A stretch of 10,315 nt of DNA. Source: an uncultured Gammaproteobacteria bacterium (lineage in GTDB: Bacteria > Pseudomonadota > Gammaproteobacteria > Arenicellales > UBA868). The stretch spans positions 1 to 10,315 of the forward strand of contig CAJXBY010000088.1 of NCBI GenBank assembly GCA_913051905.1. The letters run 5' to 3'. Both the position numbers and the translations under genes were made by a program. The first letter of the stretch is position 1. The number at the start of each line of letters is the position of its first letter. Below, piece after piece: positions 1 through 8,473 of the stretch. A model generated the notes under the pieces. It was not told where the DNA came from, searched no databases, and saw only the letters and a list, made by a program, of their open reading frames with translations.

Positions 1-2
1 AA

Positions 3-386
3 ACCCTGCAGCACACCCAGGATGATATCCGGTTCATCGGTCACGCGATCGAATGCCGGATCAACGCCGAAGACCCCGATACTTTTCTGCCGTCCCCCGG
101 AACCATCACCCAGTACCACCAGCCGGGCGGGCCCGGTGTTCGCGTCGACTCCCATATCTTCAACAACTACACCGTGCCACCTTTCTACGACTCGATGATT
201 GCCAAAGTGATCACGCATGGCGAGTCCAGAGAACAAGCCTTGAGCCGAATGCACGGGGCGCTCCAGGAAATGGTGATTGACGGCATCAAGACCAATATTC
301 CGCTCCACAGGCGCCTGGTGACCGATTCGGCGTTCCGTCGTCAGCCTGTGGATATTCACTACCTGGAGCGACTGCGCCGGACCTGA
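3..386 (+). CDS. accC: Biotin carboxylase subunit of acetyl-CoA carboxylase, C-terminal part (5' end outside window)
   Basis: AccC carboxylates the biotin carried by AccB, using ATP and bicarbonate, in the first committed step of fatty acid synthesis in the cytoplasm. Only the last 127 codons are present; the frame is open from base 3 and ends at TGA 384-386. The translation contains the family motifs GHAIECRINAEDP, FLPSPGTIT and GVRVDSHIF, whose Arg corresponds to the catalytic Arg338 region of E. coli AccC. It also has YTVPPFYDSMIAKVI, the conserved DGIKTN near the end and the terminal IHYLERL, which aligns with the E. coli C-terminus. It is therefore the C-terminal biotin carboxylase domain, roughly residues 320-449. 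The ATP-grasp core and the expected upstream accB lie outside the window. prmA follows after 38 bases without a clear terminator, so the genes may be co-transcribed. Confidence 0.97.
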   Translation, partial: TLQHTQDDIRFIGHAIECRINAEDPDTFLPSPGTITQYHQPGGPGVRVDSHIFNNYTVPPFYDSMIAKVITHGESREQALSRMHGALQEMVIDGIKTNIPLHRRLVTDSAFRRQPVDIHYLERLRRT

Positions 387-424
387 GTGAGGCCGGAAGC
401 TGCTTTTTTGTCCTGTCCTGACCC

Positions 425-1303
425 GTGTCCAGCTGGCTGCAAATCAGCGTTGTTGTCGCACGGCCCGCGGTCAATCGCACGGTGGACCTTTTCGAAGGAC
501 TGGGGGCCATCGCCGTATCCCGGGAAAGCCCGGCCGACGATCCAATCTTCGATAGCTTGCGGTCAGAAGACCAAGAATGGGATGAAGAGCGTGTTACCGG
601 CCTTTTTCGCGACGATATCAACCGCAAAACCGTCCGTGACCACCTGACAGCCGTTTTAGGACCGCGGTCGGCGCCTTGGATTCAGGCCTTGCCGGACCGT
701 GACTGGGAACTTACCGGTCAAAGGCAGTTCAAACCGATCCACGTTCGGGGCGAACTTTGGATCTGTCCGAGTTGGTGCCAGCCCGTAAATCCGGATGCCG
801 TCAACCTGATGATAGACCCGGGTCTTGCTTTTGGGACCGGTACCCACCCGACCACCCGGCTGTGCCTGGAACACCTGACAGATCTGGATCTCGACGGGTT
901 GACCGTCCTGGACTGGGGTTGCGGCTCAGGCATACAAGCGCTGGCTGCGCTACGGCTTGGAGCCAATCAAGCCATTGGAGTGGACATTGACCCTGTCGCA
1001 CTGGATGCCAGTCGAAGCAATGCCAGACGAAACGGCGTCCATGACCGCTTGCGGGTCATGCCACCGGAACAGGTGCCCCCAGAGTTGCTCAGCGATGTGC
1101 TGATTGCCAACATACTTGCGCACACGATCATTGACCTAGCCTCTACATTGAAGCAGCATTTGTCCAGACGCAGTGTTCTGATGCTTTCCGGTCTGCTAGA
1201 ACACCAGGCAGAACGCGTGCAGTCAGCATTCGGCCCCAGATATACTTTTAAGAAATTACGCCGTGATGAATGGGTGTTACTGATCGCGGAAAATTGGGTA
1301 TGA
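425..1303 (+). CDS. prmA: Ribosomal protein L11 methyltransferase
   Basis: PrmA uses S-adenosylmethionine to trimethylate several amino groups of ribosomal protein L11. The 292-residue length matches the family (E. coli 293). The N-terminal part is the L11-recognition domain. The catalytic domain begins near the signature FGTGTHPTT (residues 136-144). It continues with SAM-binding motif I LDWGCGSGI (162-170), the acidic VDIDP loop (186-190) and the NIL motif that binds substrate in this enzyme class. The start is GTG at 425: an in-frame TGA at 419-421 sits just upstream, and WLQISV aligns with the E. coli N-terminus WIQLKL. No Shine-Dalgarno sequence is visible. The gene lies between accC and the dusB-fis pair, the usual gammaproteobacterial location; panF, which sits beside prmA in E. 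coli, is absent. Confidence 0.96.
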   Translation: MSSWLQISVVVARPAVNRTVDLFEGLGAIAVSRESPADDPIFDSLRSEDQEWDEERVTGLFRDDINRKTVRDHLTAVLGPRSAPWIQALPDRDWELTGQRQFKPIHVRGELWICPSWCQPVNPDAVNLMIDPGLAFGTGTHPTTRLCLEHLTDLDLDGLTVLDWGCGSGIQALAALRLGANQAIGVDIDPVALDASRSNARRNGVHDRLRVMPPEQVPPELLSDVLIANILAHTIIDLASTLKQHLSRRSVLMLSGLLEHQAERVQSAFGPRYTFKKLRRDEWVLLIAENWV

Positions 1304-1316
1304 ACCAACCGCCACG

Positions 1317-2213
1317 ATGAGAAACACCGGCTACGCCAGACTTCTGACACGATGTGTCGATTGCGAGTCGATATCACCTGTTACGGTTGATGCGCTATCT
1401 GCCGATGCGGGACTCGTACACTGCATGGACTGTGGTGTGCTGTTTAACGCAGCCTGGAATCTGGTTGACGAGGTTTCAAGTCCTATCGAACCTGGTTCTC
1501 CCACGGTACTCACAGCCAGAAGGAGCGCTTCTCATGAACACGACGCCCACCAGGGACCTGTCGAAATTCGCCTGCAGAACGCGGAGAGCGCCGGCCGTAA
1601 CGCAAGGCAGGCAGAGCACAACCTGCGCCATGAACCCAGGCTTGGCCGCCTGGATTCGGAATCGGGTTATCCAGGCAGCATCGAAGCTCAAATTGGGGAT
1701 ACAGGCGATCGAGTGGGCCCAAGTCTGGCCGGGCGGCGTCCGGGAAACCCGTGGGTTTGGCTGAGTGCTTGCATATGTCTGGCCGGGTTGCTGTTTGTCC
1801 AGGTTCGTTTTCTACTATTTGATGAACTGGCTGGCATTCCGAAGGCGAGGCCCTACCTCAGTGCGTTATGTGCGACACTGGACTGCACACTGCCCGCCCC
1901 GTTCTCCGGACCGGTATTTCGGGTCACCGAAACGAAAATCGATCTGCATCCGGATATCCCGGGCGCGGTCATCGTGAAAATACACCTTCTGAACCGCAGC
2001 AACAAAGACAGATCGCACCCGGGAATCGAACTTAACTTAAGTGATCGGAATGGGCAGGTCGTCGGACGGCGTCATTACCTGCCGGCCGCGTTTCTTGAGA
2101 AAGAGACTAACAAGAGGGTTTCTGCCGGCGGACGTTCTGTCATCACCCTGGTCCTAGCCCAACCAGAAGACAATGCGGTTGGCTTCGAAGCTCGAATCAT
2201 CGGCAACGGATAA
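1317..2213 (+). CDS. Zinc-ribbon, single-pass membrane protein with C-terminal DUF3426 domain
   Basis: This is a 298-residue protein of unknown function with the recognisable architecture of the MJ0042-type zinc-ribbon/DUF3426 family. A four-cysteine zinc ribbon lies at the N-terminus (C13-x2-C16 and C36-x2-C39, followed by VLFNA). Residues 50-145 form a polar, probably disordered linker. One hydrophobic segment follows at about residues 146-168. The C-terminal domain starts with RPYLSALCATLDCTLPAP and contains the typical DLHPD and NRSNKDRSHPGIELNLSD stretches. The zinc ribbon is probably cytoplasmic and the C-terminal domain periplasmic, but that topology is inferred. The gene sits 13 bases after prmA and before dusB, a position this family also occupies in Pseudomonas. 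The ATG at 1317 has no obvious Shine-Dalgarno sequence. The linker is poorly conserved in such families, so only the two ends are diagnostic. Confidence 0.85.
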   Translation: MRNTGYARLLTRCVDCESISPVTVDALSADAGLVHCMDCGVLFNAAWNLVDEVSSPIEPGSPTVLTARRSASHEHDAHQGPVEIRLQNAESAGRNARQAEHNLRHEPRLGRLDSESGYPGSIEAQIGDTGDRVGPSLAGRRPGNPWVWLSACICLAGLLFVQVRFLLFDELAGIPKARPYLSALCATLDCTLPAPFSGPVFRVTETKIDLHPDIPGAVIVKIHLLNRSNKDRSHPGIELNLSDRNGQVVGRRHYLPAAFLEKETNKRVSAGGRSVITLVLAQPEDNAVGFEARIIGNG

Positions 2214-2229
2214 CTGTTCCAGAGCTACA

Positions 2230-3240
2230 ATGAAGATCCAGACGCCAGAACTCCGGATTGGTTCGGTTGTCCTTGCCGGCAAAGCTCTCGCCGCACCGAT
2301 GGCCGGGGTGTCTGATCGACCCTACCGGCGAATAGCAAGAGCCTACGGTGCTGCACTCGCGGTGTCAGAAATGGTGAGTTCCAGACCCTCGCTGCGTAAT
2401 ACCACGTTGAGTCGGCGGCGGATCGACCACCAGGATGAGCCAGGACCGATTAGCGTTCAGCTTCTGGGTGCCGACCCCGTCGAGATGGCAGAAGCGGCAC
2501 GTTTCAACGTGGAACGCGGGGCAGACATTATTGATATCAACATGGGTTGTCCGTCAAAGAAAGTTTGCAATCGAATGGTCGGTTCGGCGCTCTTACGGGA
2601 TGAAACACTGGTAGGACAGATTCTTGAATCTGTAGTCCGTGCCGTAGAGGTACCGGTAACACTAAAGCTTCGCACCGGGTGGAATCCGGAGCATAGAAAC
2701 GGTATTCAAATCGCCCGGATAGCAGAAGCCTCTGGTATCCAGGCACTGGCGGTACACGGTCGAACGCGCCAATGCAAATTCAAAGGCGCGGTCGAATACG
2801 ACACCATCCGGCAAATCAAGACCTGGACTCAAATTCCGGTCATCGCCAATGGGGACATCGATAGCCCCGCCAAAGCCAAGGCCGTGATGGACTACACCGG
2901 CGCGGACGGTGTGATGGTTGGCCGGGCGGCACAGGGCCAGCCTTGGCTGTTCCAGCGAATCAGCACTTACCTGAAGACCGGAGATGATCCCGGAGATCCA
3001 CCGCCAGCGAGTAAACGTGATACCCTACTGCAGCACCTCGCAGAGTTGTACTCGCTGTATGGTGGTGCGCTGGGGGCACGAATCGCGCGCAAACATGTGT
3101 CATGGTACACCGCGCTGATGGACAACGGGCGGGCATTGCGACGGAGTTTCAACCTTATTGAAAAACCAGATGAGCAGATCGAGTTTCTTTCCCGGAATCT
3201 GTCCGGACCCTGGGCGGTGACCCTTTCCAGCTGTGAATAA
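2230..3240 (+). CDS. dusB: tRNA-dihydrouridine synthase B
   Basis: DusB is an FMN enzyme that reduces a specific uridine in the tRNA D-loop to dihydrouridine using NADPH. The 336-residue protein is a TIM barrel plus a small helical domain. Visible motifs are AAPMAGVSDRP (residues 21-31), the catalytic cysteine in INMGCP (C107), LKLRTGW with a probable FMN/tRNA-contacting Lys146, VHGRTR (His176), IANGDI (205-210) and the FMN-phosphate loop GRAAQG (231-236). RIARKHVSWY marks the helical domain. I chose ATG 2230 over an in-frame ATG at 2173: the upstream one would overlap the preceding gene by 41 bases and add 19 residues with no family counterpart, while MKIQTPELRIG aligns with known starts. 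E. coli DusB has 321 residues. The gene directly precedes and overlaps fis, the conserved dusB-fis operon. Confidence 0.96.
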   Translation: MKIQTPELRIGSVVLAGKALAAPMAGVSDRPYRRIARAYGAALAVSEMVSSRPSLRNTTLSRRRIDHQDEPGPISVQLLGADPVEMAEAARFNVERGADIIDINMGCPSKKVCNRMVGSALLRDETLVGQILESVVRAVEVPVTLKLRTGWNPEHRNGIQIARIAEASGIQALAVHGRTRQCKFKGAVEYDTIRQIKTWTQIPVIANGDIDSPAKAKAVMDYTGADGVMVGRAAQGQPWLFQRISTYLKTGDDPGDPPPASKRDTLLQHLAELYSLYGGALGARIARKHVSWYTALMDNGRALRRSFNLIEKPDEQIEFLSRNLSGPWAVTLSSCE

Positions 3241-3478
3241 ACCCGCTCGCCAACCGCTCAATTTTTTCGTCAGACAGTCGATAGAACAGTACTTCAGCGC
3301 ACTCAACGGCGAGCAGCCCGTCGCTGTCTACCAAATGGTCATCAACGAAGTCGAGCGGCCGCTGCTCGAGGTGGTCATGAGGGAAGTCAACGGTAACCAG
3401 TCACAAGCCGCCCGGATTCTTGGTATCAACCGCAATACTCTGCGAAAGAAACTGAAGCACCACCACCTGAGTGACTGA
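3233..3478 (+). CDS. fis: DNA-binding protein Fis, short form
   Basis: Fis is a small homodimeric nucleoid protein that bends DNA, activates stable-RNA promoters and assists recombination. This 81-residue version has the full dimerisation core (YQMVINEVERPLLEVVM) and the C-terminal helix-turn-helix (NQSQAARILGINRNTLRKKL, about residues 55-74). Asn, Arg, Thr and Lys residues matching the E. coli DNA-contact positions are present. Compared with E. coli Fis (98 residues) the N-terminus is about 17 residues shorter, so most of the mobile beta-hairpin arm needed to activate DNA invertases is missing. The start must be GTG 3233: there is an in-frame TGA at 3218-3220, and the next in-frame ATG lies deep in the domain. 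It overlaps the end of dusB by 8 bases, which suggests translational coupling. The E. coli operon is strongly growth-rate regulated, but its main promoter lies upstream of dusB and I did not identify one here. Confidence 0.95.
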   Translation: MNKPARQPLNFFVRQSIEQYFSALNGEQPVAVYQMVINEVERPLLEVVMREVNGNQSQAARILGINRNTLRKKLKHHHLSD

Positions 3479-3540
3479 TTAAACGGTTGCGGCCATGTCC
3501 CATACCCTGCCAGACTGAATGTGACACCTGTTCAACCTAG

Positions 3541-5106
3541 ATGACAGACTGTGCCTATAGCCCGATCAGGAGGGCGCTGATCAGCGTCTCAGACAAGCGA
3601 GGCGTGGCGGACTTTGCCGGTCAACTCCAGCAATTCGATGTCGAGATTCTGTCAACCGGCGGTACAGCAAAACTGCTCCGGGAAAAAGATATCCGGGTCA
3701 CAGAGGTCTCTGATTACACCGGGTATCCGGAAATGATGGAGGGGCGGGTCAAGACACTGCATCCCAGAGTACATGGCGGCATACTCGGTCGCCGTGGAAC
3801 GGACGACGCGCAGATGCGTCAGGCCGGCATTCCACCCATAGACCTTGTGGTCGTCAATCTTTATCCGTTCGTGCAAACGGTTTCCCGGGAGAACTGTACC
3901 CGCGATCAGGCTATCGAGAATATTGATATTGGCGGACCCGCGCTGCTCCGCGCTGCCGCCAAAAACCATGATGCGGTCACGGTCCTGGTCAACAGCCAGG
4001 ACTACGATGTGGTTATCACGGAACTTCAGACACATGGCGGTGTATCCCGACAGACCCGAGCACGCTTGGCTGCTCTGGCGTTCAGCCATACCGCAGATTA
4101 TGACGGCACCATTTCAAATTACCTCACTCGAGACGAAGACAGTGGCTTTTCTGAGGTGCTCAATATGCAGTTTCACAAATCAAGCGGGTTGCGTTACGGC
4201 GAGAACCCACATCAGAGAGCAGCGTTCTATCAAGATCCAGCGCCTCTGCCGGGCACGTTGGCCACAGCCGAACTGGTACAGGGCAAGGCGCTGTCGTTCA
4301 ATAATGTGGCTGATGCGGACGCTGCACTGGAGTGTGTCAGCGCTTTTGAGGATGCTGCTTGCGTGATCGTCAAGCACGCCAACCCCTGCGGCGTCGCAGT
4401 GGCCGAGACAACGGCGGATGCTTACCAAAGTGCCTTTTGCACCGACCCCCAATCGGCATTTGGTGGCATCATAGCGTTCAACCGTACACTGGACACCGCA
4501 ACGGCCAGCGCTATTATCGAAAATCAGTTCGTTGAACTGATCATCGCCCCGGATTGGACAGTCGACAGCGCCCGGATTCTGGGCTCGAAACCAGGCGTAC
4601 GGGTCATGTTGATCGGGGCACAGAGCCGAGAAGTCTTCTCACAATACAATTTCAAACGGGTGGCCGGCGGGCTACTGGTTCAGGAGCAGGACACAGGTAA
4701 AATTAACGCGGCAGAGCTCAAGGTGGTTACTGAACGAAAACCAACCGAAGATGAGCAACGCGACCTACTGTTCGCCTGGACTGTCGCAAAATTCGTCAAG
4801 TCAAACGCTATTGTTTTCGCCGCTGATCAGCGCACCATCGGTATTGGGGCCGGCCAGATGAGTCGGGTCTATTCAGCTAGGATTGCGGGCCTCAAGGCAG
4901 CAGACGAGAACCTCGAGACCACAGGTTCGGTCATGGCCTCGGACGCTTTCTTTCCGTTCCGAGACGGCATAGACGCTGCCGCCGCTGCAGGTATCCGCGC
5001 TGTAATTGAACCCGGTGGTTCGGTTCGCGACGACGAGGTGATCAAGGCCGCTGATGAACACGGCATCGCCATGGTGTTTACGGGTATGAGACATTTTCGC
5101 CATTGA
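3541..5106 (+). CDS. purH: Bifunctional AICAR formyltransferase / IMP cyclohydrolase
   Basis: PurH carries out the last two steps of de novo purine synthesis: it formylates AICAR with 10-formyl-tetrahydrofolate, then closes the ring to IMP. The 521-residue length fits the family (E. coli 529). The N-terminal MGS-type cyclohydrolase domain shows SVSDKRG (15-21), STGGTAK (38-44), [16 protein letters not shown] (65-80) and [16 protein letters not shown]. The transformylase domain shows [24 protein letters not shown] and the catalytic Lys-His pair in VKHANPCG (K278-H279). It continues with [11 protein letters not shown] and [12 protein letters not shown], and ends with the usual [10 protein letters not shown]. 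The start is ATG 3541, immediately after an in-frame TAG; there is no visible Shine-Dalgarno sequence. It follows fis by 62 bases and overlaps purD by 4 bases. Confidence 0.98.
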   Translation: MTDCAYSPIRRALISVSDKRGVADFAGQLQQFDVEILSTGGTAKLLREKDIRVTEVSDYTGYPEMMEGRVKTLHPRVHGGILGRRGTDDAQMRQAGIPPIDLVVVNLYPFVQTVSRENCTRDQAIENIDIGGPALLRAAAKNHDAVTVLVNSQDYDVVITELQTHGGVSRQTRARLAALAFSHTADYDGTISNYLTRDEDSGFSEVLNMQFHKSSGLRYGENPHQRAAFYQDPAPLPGTLATAELVQGKALSFNNVADADAALECVSAFEDAACVIVKHANPCGVAVAETTADAYQSAFCTDPQSAFGGIIAFNRTLDTATASAIIENQFVELIIAPDWTVDSARILGSKPGVRVMLIGAQSREVFSQYNFKRVAGGLLVQEQDTGKINAAELKVVTERKPTEDEQRDLLFAWTVAKFVKSNAIVFAADQRTIGIGAGQMSRVYSARIAGLKAADENLETTGSVMASDAFFPFRDGIDAAAAAGIRAVIEPGGSVRDDEVIKAADEHGIAMVFTGMRHFRH

Positions 5107-6428
5107 CCGATGAGTCGATAAAAGTTCTAGTTGTCGGTGGCGGCGGACGAGAACATGCGCTGGCTTGGAAGCTGGCCTGCTCGGACCGGGTTTCTGCGGT
5201 CTACGTTGCACCGGGCAACGCCGGCACCGCACGGGAACCCGGGGTACACAACATACCCATCCGGGCCGAAGCTGTTGACGATCTGCTTGAGTTCGCCCAG
5301 TCTGAGAGGATCGACATGACTGTTGTAGGCCCCGAGGGACCGCTGGTAGAGGGCATAGTCGATCTATTCTCAGACGCTGGTCTCGCTTGTCTTGGACCGA
5401 GACAAGATGCCGCACAGCTGGAGGGCTCGAAGTCCTTTGCCAAGGCCTTTCTTCAGCGCCACGGCATACCCACTGCGGGCCACCGGGTATTCGCTGACGC
5501 CGGAGAAGCGCTTGGATGGCTCGATCATGCCGAACTACCGCTGGTACTTAAAGCCGACGGACTGGCTGCCGGCAAAGGCGTGGTCATTGCTCAGAACCTT
5601 GATGAGGCCCGCCAAGCGGTTACCCAGATTTTAGTTGAAGGCCGCTTCGGTAGAGCTGGAGAGCGGCTCGTGGTCGAAGACTATCTGATCGGCGAAGAGG
5701 CGAGCTTCATCTGTCTGGTGGCAGGTTCAAGTGTGGTACCGCTTGCGACATCACAGGATCACAAGACCCGCGACGCCGGTGACTGCGGACCGAACACAGG
5801 GGGTATGGGTGCTTACTCACCAGCACCTGTAGTCGATCCGGATATGCACCAGCGCATCATGCGCCAGGTGATTGAACCCACCGTGAATGGCCTGGCCGCA
5901 GAGGAAATTCCGTACTGCGGATTTCTCTATGCAGGACTGATGATCGATGCCACCGGGGTACCGCACGTTCTCGAGTTCAACTGTCGGCTGGGAGACCCCG
6001 AGACCCAACCGATTTTGTTGCGCTTAAGATCCGACCTGGCTGTGCTTTGCCTGGCAGCCCTGGACGGCACCCTGGACCAACGCGCCGTACAGTGGGACTC
6101 AAGACCTGCGCTGGGCGTGGTGATGACCGCAGCTGGATATCCGGACCATTACCCGAAGGGAGACATCATCACCGGGCTGGACGAAGCCGAATCAGACGAC
6201 ATAAAGATCTTTCATGCGGGTACAGATGAGCTCGACGGGCAGACCGTCACCAACGGAGGCCGGGTACTCTGTGTCACGGCACTTGGCGAAAGCATTGGCC
6301 GTGCCCAGAACGCCGCATATGCTTCCCTTAAAAAGATTCACTGGCAGGGGGCCTATTGGCGAGACGATATCGGCTATAAGGCACTGAAACGGGAAACACG
6401 ACACCAAACTTCAGGAGGACAACTGTGA
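5103..6428 (+). CDS. purD: Phosphoribosylamine-glycine ligase (GAR synthetase)
   Basis: PurD joins glycine to phosphoribosylamine with ATP, the second step of purine synthesis. The 441-residue protein has the N-terminal domain [16 protein letters not shown] (7-22) with [10 protein letters not shown]. The ATP-grasp domain carries [11 protein letters not shown] (106-116), [10 protein letters not shown] (150-159), [19 protein letters not shown] (229-242) and the metal-binding [13 protein letters not shown] (291-303). The C-terminal domain carries [13 protein letters not shown]. The start I favour is TTG 5103, in a TTGA overlap with the purH stop. The ATG at 5110 is out of frame, and no other start lies before the conserved KVLVVGG. 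The protein is slightly longer than E. coli PurD (429), mainly at the C-terminus. It overlaps purE by 4 bases, and the Shine-Dalgarno sequence for purE lies inside its 3' end. Confidence 0.97.
   Translation: MTDESIKVLVVGGGGREHALAWKLACSDRVSAVYVAPGNAGTAREPGVHNIPIRAEAVDDLLEFAQSERIDMTVVGPEGPLVEGIVDLFSDAGLACLGPRQDAAQLEGSKSFAKAFLQRHGIPTAGHRVFADAGEALGWLDHAELPLVLKADGLAAGKGVVIAQNLDEARQAVTQILVEGRFGRAGERLVVEDYLIGEEASFICLVAGSSVVPLATSQDHKTRDAGDCGPNTGGMGAYSPAPVVDPDMHQRIMRQVIEPTVNGLAAEEIPYCGFLYAGLMIDATGVPHVLEFNCRLGDPETQPILLRLRSDLAVLCLAALDGTLDQRAVQWDSRPALGVVMTAAGYPDHYPKGDIITGLDEAESDDIKIFHAGTDELDGQTVTNGGRVLCVTALGESIGRAQNAAYASLKKIHWQGAYWRDDIGYKALKRETRHQTSGGQL
6413..6418 (+). promoter_or_regulatory. Strong Shine-Dalgarno sequence for purE
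   Basis: A full AGGAGG lies 6 bases ahead of the GTG at 6425, inside the last codons of purD. It fixes the purE start and is the best ribosome-binding site seen inside the packed gene block; most other genes there have weak or no visible site. Confidence 0.8.
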
Positions 6429-6946
6429 AAGAGACATTTGTATCCATCATGATGGGTTCAGATTCAGACCTGGCTACGGTCCAGGCCACTCTGGATACGC
6501 TTGACACGCTCGAAGTGCCATGGGAAGTCAAGATCACCTCGGCACATCGTACACCACACGACACCCATGAACACGTACGTGATGCAGAGGCGCGGGGCTG
6601 CTCTGTGTACATCGCTGCAGCAGGGCTCGCGGCCCACCTGGCCGGAACCGTTGCCGGACTGACGATAAAGCCCGTCATCGGCATTCCGATCGAGGCGGGC
6701 CCACTCAAAGGGCATGACGCTTTGCTTTCAACCGTACAAATGCCGGGCGGGATTCCTGTGGCCTGCGTCGCAATCGGCAAAGCTGGGGCGAAAAATGCGG
6801 CTTACCTGGCGGCCCAGATCATGGCCACATCGGACCCGAATCTGGCCGATCGGCTTGCCGCTGAACGGTCTGTAAATGCCGAATCGGTCAGGAACAAAGA
6901 CCGCGATCTGCAGGTCAAGTTGGGTAAGAAGTCAGTTGATGACTGA
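6425..6946 (+). CDS. purE: N5-carboxyaminoimidazole ribonucleotide mutase (PurE, class I-like)
   Basis: PurE moves the carboxyl group of N5-CAIR to give CAIR in purine synthesis. The 173-residue length fits (E. coli 169). Conserved features are MMGSDSD (9-15), SAHRTP with the catalytic His41, AGLAAHLAG with the second conserved His71, and VQMPGGIPVACVAIGKAGAKNAAYLAAQI. The SAHRTP form and the MP-GIPV motif point to class I enzymes rather than the class II carboxylase type, but two positions differ from E. coli: GGAAHLPG is read here as GLAAHLAG. My recollection is that similar variants occur in other bacterial lineages. The GTG start at 6425 overlaps the purD stop in a GTGA junction and has an AGGAGG site. 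purK, often the partner gene, does not follow; tsaC does, with an overlap. Confidence 0.94.
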   Translation: MKETFVSIMMGSDSDLATVQATLDTLDTLEVPWEVKITSAHRTPHDTHEHVRDAEARGCSVYIAAAGLAAHLAGTVAGLTIKPVIGIPIEAGPLKGHDALLSTVQMPGGIPVACVAIGKAGAKNAAYLAAQIMATSDPNLADRLAAERSVNAESVRNKDRDLQVKLGKKSVDD

Positions 6947-7490
6947 CGGGATGAGACAAGCAGCAGCCGTGGTGGCAGCAGGTGGCGTCGTCGCCTACCC
7001 GACCGAGCACTGCTTTGGTCTTGGCTGCAATCCCCTTAACGAAGAGGCGGTTCGGCGGATTCTTGGCCTCAAGCGGAGATCCTGGGACAAGGGCCTGATC
7101 GTGATTGCCGATCACATCAGGCGACTGACCCGTATCGTCGAACTGTCGGACCCGACCCTGCTCGTCCAGCCGCTGGCATCGTGGCCCGGGCCGTACACCT
7201 GGCTGCTCCCCGCATTATCCTCCACGCCCCTCTGGCTTAAGGGTCGTCACAACACCCTGGCCGTTCGAATCCCGGGACACCGAATCGCGCTGGAGCTATG
7301 CCGAAGAGCAGGTTCGGCAGTTGTGTCGACCAGTGCCAATCGAAAGGATCAGCTGCCGTTTAGAACAGCCACGCGGGTTCGGTCTGAATTCGGCGATGCG
7401 ATTGACTGGATTATCGACGGCCCAGTAGGAAATAGCATGGCGCCGAGTGTTATCCGGGATGCGGCTACAGGTCGACTGATCCGTCAGTAG
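6939..7490 (+). CDS. tsaC: Threonylcarbamoyl-AMP synthase (YrdC/Sua5 domain)
   Basis: TsaC makes threonylcarbamoyl-AMP from threonine, bicarbonate and ATP, the first step of the t6A37 modification of tRNAs that read ANN codons. The 183-residue protein is the short single-domain form (E. coli 190), not the longer Sua5. Motifs are [14 protein letters not shown] (17-30), [14 protein letters not shown] (44-57, with the basic cluster that binds nucleotide), [24 protein letters not shown] (130-134) and the terminal [15 protein letters not shown] take ATG 6939 as the start; it overlaps purE by 8 bases. ATG 6951 is an alternative that would shorten it by four residues. An upstream in-frame ATG at 6876 would add 21 unrelated residues inside purE. 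hemF follows after 35 bases, a pairing also seen in other gammaproteobacteria. Confidence 0.94.
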   Translation: MTDGMRQAAAVVAAGGVVAYPTEHCFGLGCNPLNEEAVRRILGLKRRSWDKGLIVIADHIRRLTRIVELSDPTLLVQPLASWPGPYTWLLPALSSTPLWLKGRHNTLAVRIPGHRIALELCRRAGSAVVSTSANRKDQLPFRTATRVRSEFGDAIDWIIDGPVGNSMAPSVIRDAATGRLIRQ

Positions 7491-7525
7491 CGCCGCATTC
7501 AACCAACGGACGGTCCTCCCACGAC

Positions 7526-8443
7526 ATGACATCTGCCCCGGATTCCGTGCGAGGGTACCTGATTGATCTGCAGGATCGAATCTGTGAGCGCCTCAGTGCA
7601 GAAGATGAGGGCCGGCAATTCCATGAAGACGATTGGTCACGGGAAGAAGGCGGGGGTGGCCGGACCCGAATCCTACGGGGTGATGGATTATTCGAGCAAG
7701 CCGGAGTCAGTTTTTCCCACGTCATGGGCAACCAGTTACCCGCGGCGGCGTCAACCGAGCGGCCTAATCTTTCCGGAAAACCGTTTGAAGCCATGGGAGT
7801 TTCGCTTGTCATTCATCCACTCAACCCGTACGTTCCCACAACGCACATGAATGTGCGTTATTTTGAATCCTCCCCCCAAAAGGGAAGCAAAGTGTGGTGG
7901 TTCGGGGGAGGGTTCGATCTCACCCCCTATTATGGTTTTACCGAAGATGCGGTCCACTGGCATCGAACCGCCTATGATGCCTGTAAACCGTTCGGCGAGG
8001 GGGTTTATCAGCAGATGAAATGCAGGTGTGACGAATATTTTTTTCTCCAACACCGCCAGGAACAGCGAGGTATAGGGGGACTGTTCTTCGATGACCTCAC
8101 TGAGGGGGGCTTTGATCATGCGTTTGCGCTGATGCGCAGTATCGGTGATCACTTTCTGCCTGCCTACTTGCCGATCGTTCAACGGCGAAGAGGGCTGGAC
8201 TGGAGTCAACGGGAACGAAAATTTCAGCTCTACCGTAGAGGCCGATACGTTGAATTCAATCTGGTCTACGATCGCGGGACGCTATTCGGCCTTCAAAGCG
8301 GCGGCCGTACAGAGTCGATCCTGTTGTCCCTTCCGCCTTCAGTTTCGTGGTGTTACGACTGGCATCCAGAACCCGAGACGCCTGAGGACCGGCTGTACCG
8401 GTATTTTCTCCAGCCCAGAAACTGGTTGGGGGAAGATACCTGA
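7526..8443 (+). CDS. hemF: Oxygen-dependent coproporphyrinogen III oxidase
   Basis: HemF oxidatively decarboxylates two propionate side chains of coproporphyrinogen III to give protoporphyrinogen IX, using molecular oxygen, in haem synthesis. The 305-residue protein matches the family (E. coli 299) along its length. Visible motifs are GGGGRTRIL (42-50), THMNVRYF (His107 and Arg111 in the active-site region), [15 protein letters not shown] (124-138), [11 protein letters not shown] and the C-terminal [29 protein letters not shown]. It ends with NWLG, as in homologues. The start is ATG 7526, which gives the expected N-terminal length, though no clear Shine-Dalgarno sequence precedes it. Presence of the O2-dependent enzyme rather than HemN suggests growth with oxygen; a HemN elsewhere cannot be excluded. 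waaA follows after 30 bases containing a small hairpin. Confidence 0.97.
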   Translation: MTSAPDSVRGYLIDLQDRICERLSAEDEGRQFHEDDWSREEGGGGRTRILRGDGLFEQAGVSFSHVMGNQLPAAASTERPNLSGKPFEAMGVSLVIHPLNPYVPTTHMNVRYFESSPQKGSKVWWFGGGFDLTPYYGFTEDAVHWHRTAYDACKPFGEGVYQQMKCRCDEYFFLQHRQEQRGIGGLFFDDLTEGGFDHAFALMRSIGDHFLPAYLPIVQRRRGLDWSQRERKFQLYRRGRYVEFNLVYDRGTLFGLQSGGRTESILLSLPPSVSWCYDWHPEPETPEDRLYRYFLQPRNWLGEDT

Positions 8444-8444
8444 A

Positions 8445-8459
8445 TCCGGTTAGCCCGGA
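8445..8459 (+). other. Small hairpin between hemF and waaA
   Basis: TCCGG (8445-8449) and CCGGA (8455-8459) form a perfect 5-base-pair stem with a 5-base loop. No T-run follows, so it is not a convincing intrinsic terminator. It may be an mRNA stability or processing element, or chance in GC-rich DNA. It lies entirely in the 30-base gap between the two genes. Confidence 0.3.
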
Positions 8460-8473
8460 CGATCAGAAGATCT

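Noticed and set aside
387..424. T-run (405-410) after accC considered as an intrinsic terminator
   Set aside because: No stable GC-rich stem precedes the T-run, and the next gene starts within 40 bases.
967..1377. Reverse-strand open frame across the end of prmA and start of the zinc-ribbon gene
   Set aside because: No recognisable protein, and both overlapped + strand genes are clearly real.
2173..2229. Upstream in-frame ATG extending dusB by 19 residues
   Set aside because: It overlaps the preceding gene by 41 bases, and the added residues have no counterpart in DusB; ATG 2230 matches the family start.
3479..3540. Possible purine riboswitch or operator before purH
   Set aside because: The gap is only 62 bases, with no riboswitch-like conserved core, clear dyad or convincing promoter.
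3652..4089. Long reverse-strand open frame inside purH
   Set aside because: It is antisense to well-conserved PurH sequence and its translation shows no recognisable domain; GC-rich codon bias explains it.
6876..6938. Upstream in-frame ATG extending tsaC by 21 residues
   Set aside because: The added part lies wholly within purE and does not resemble any TsaC N-terminus.
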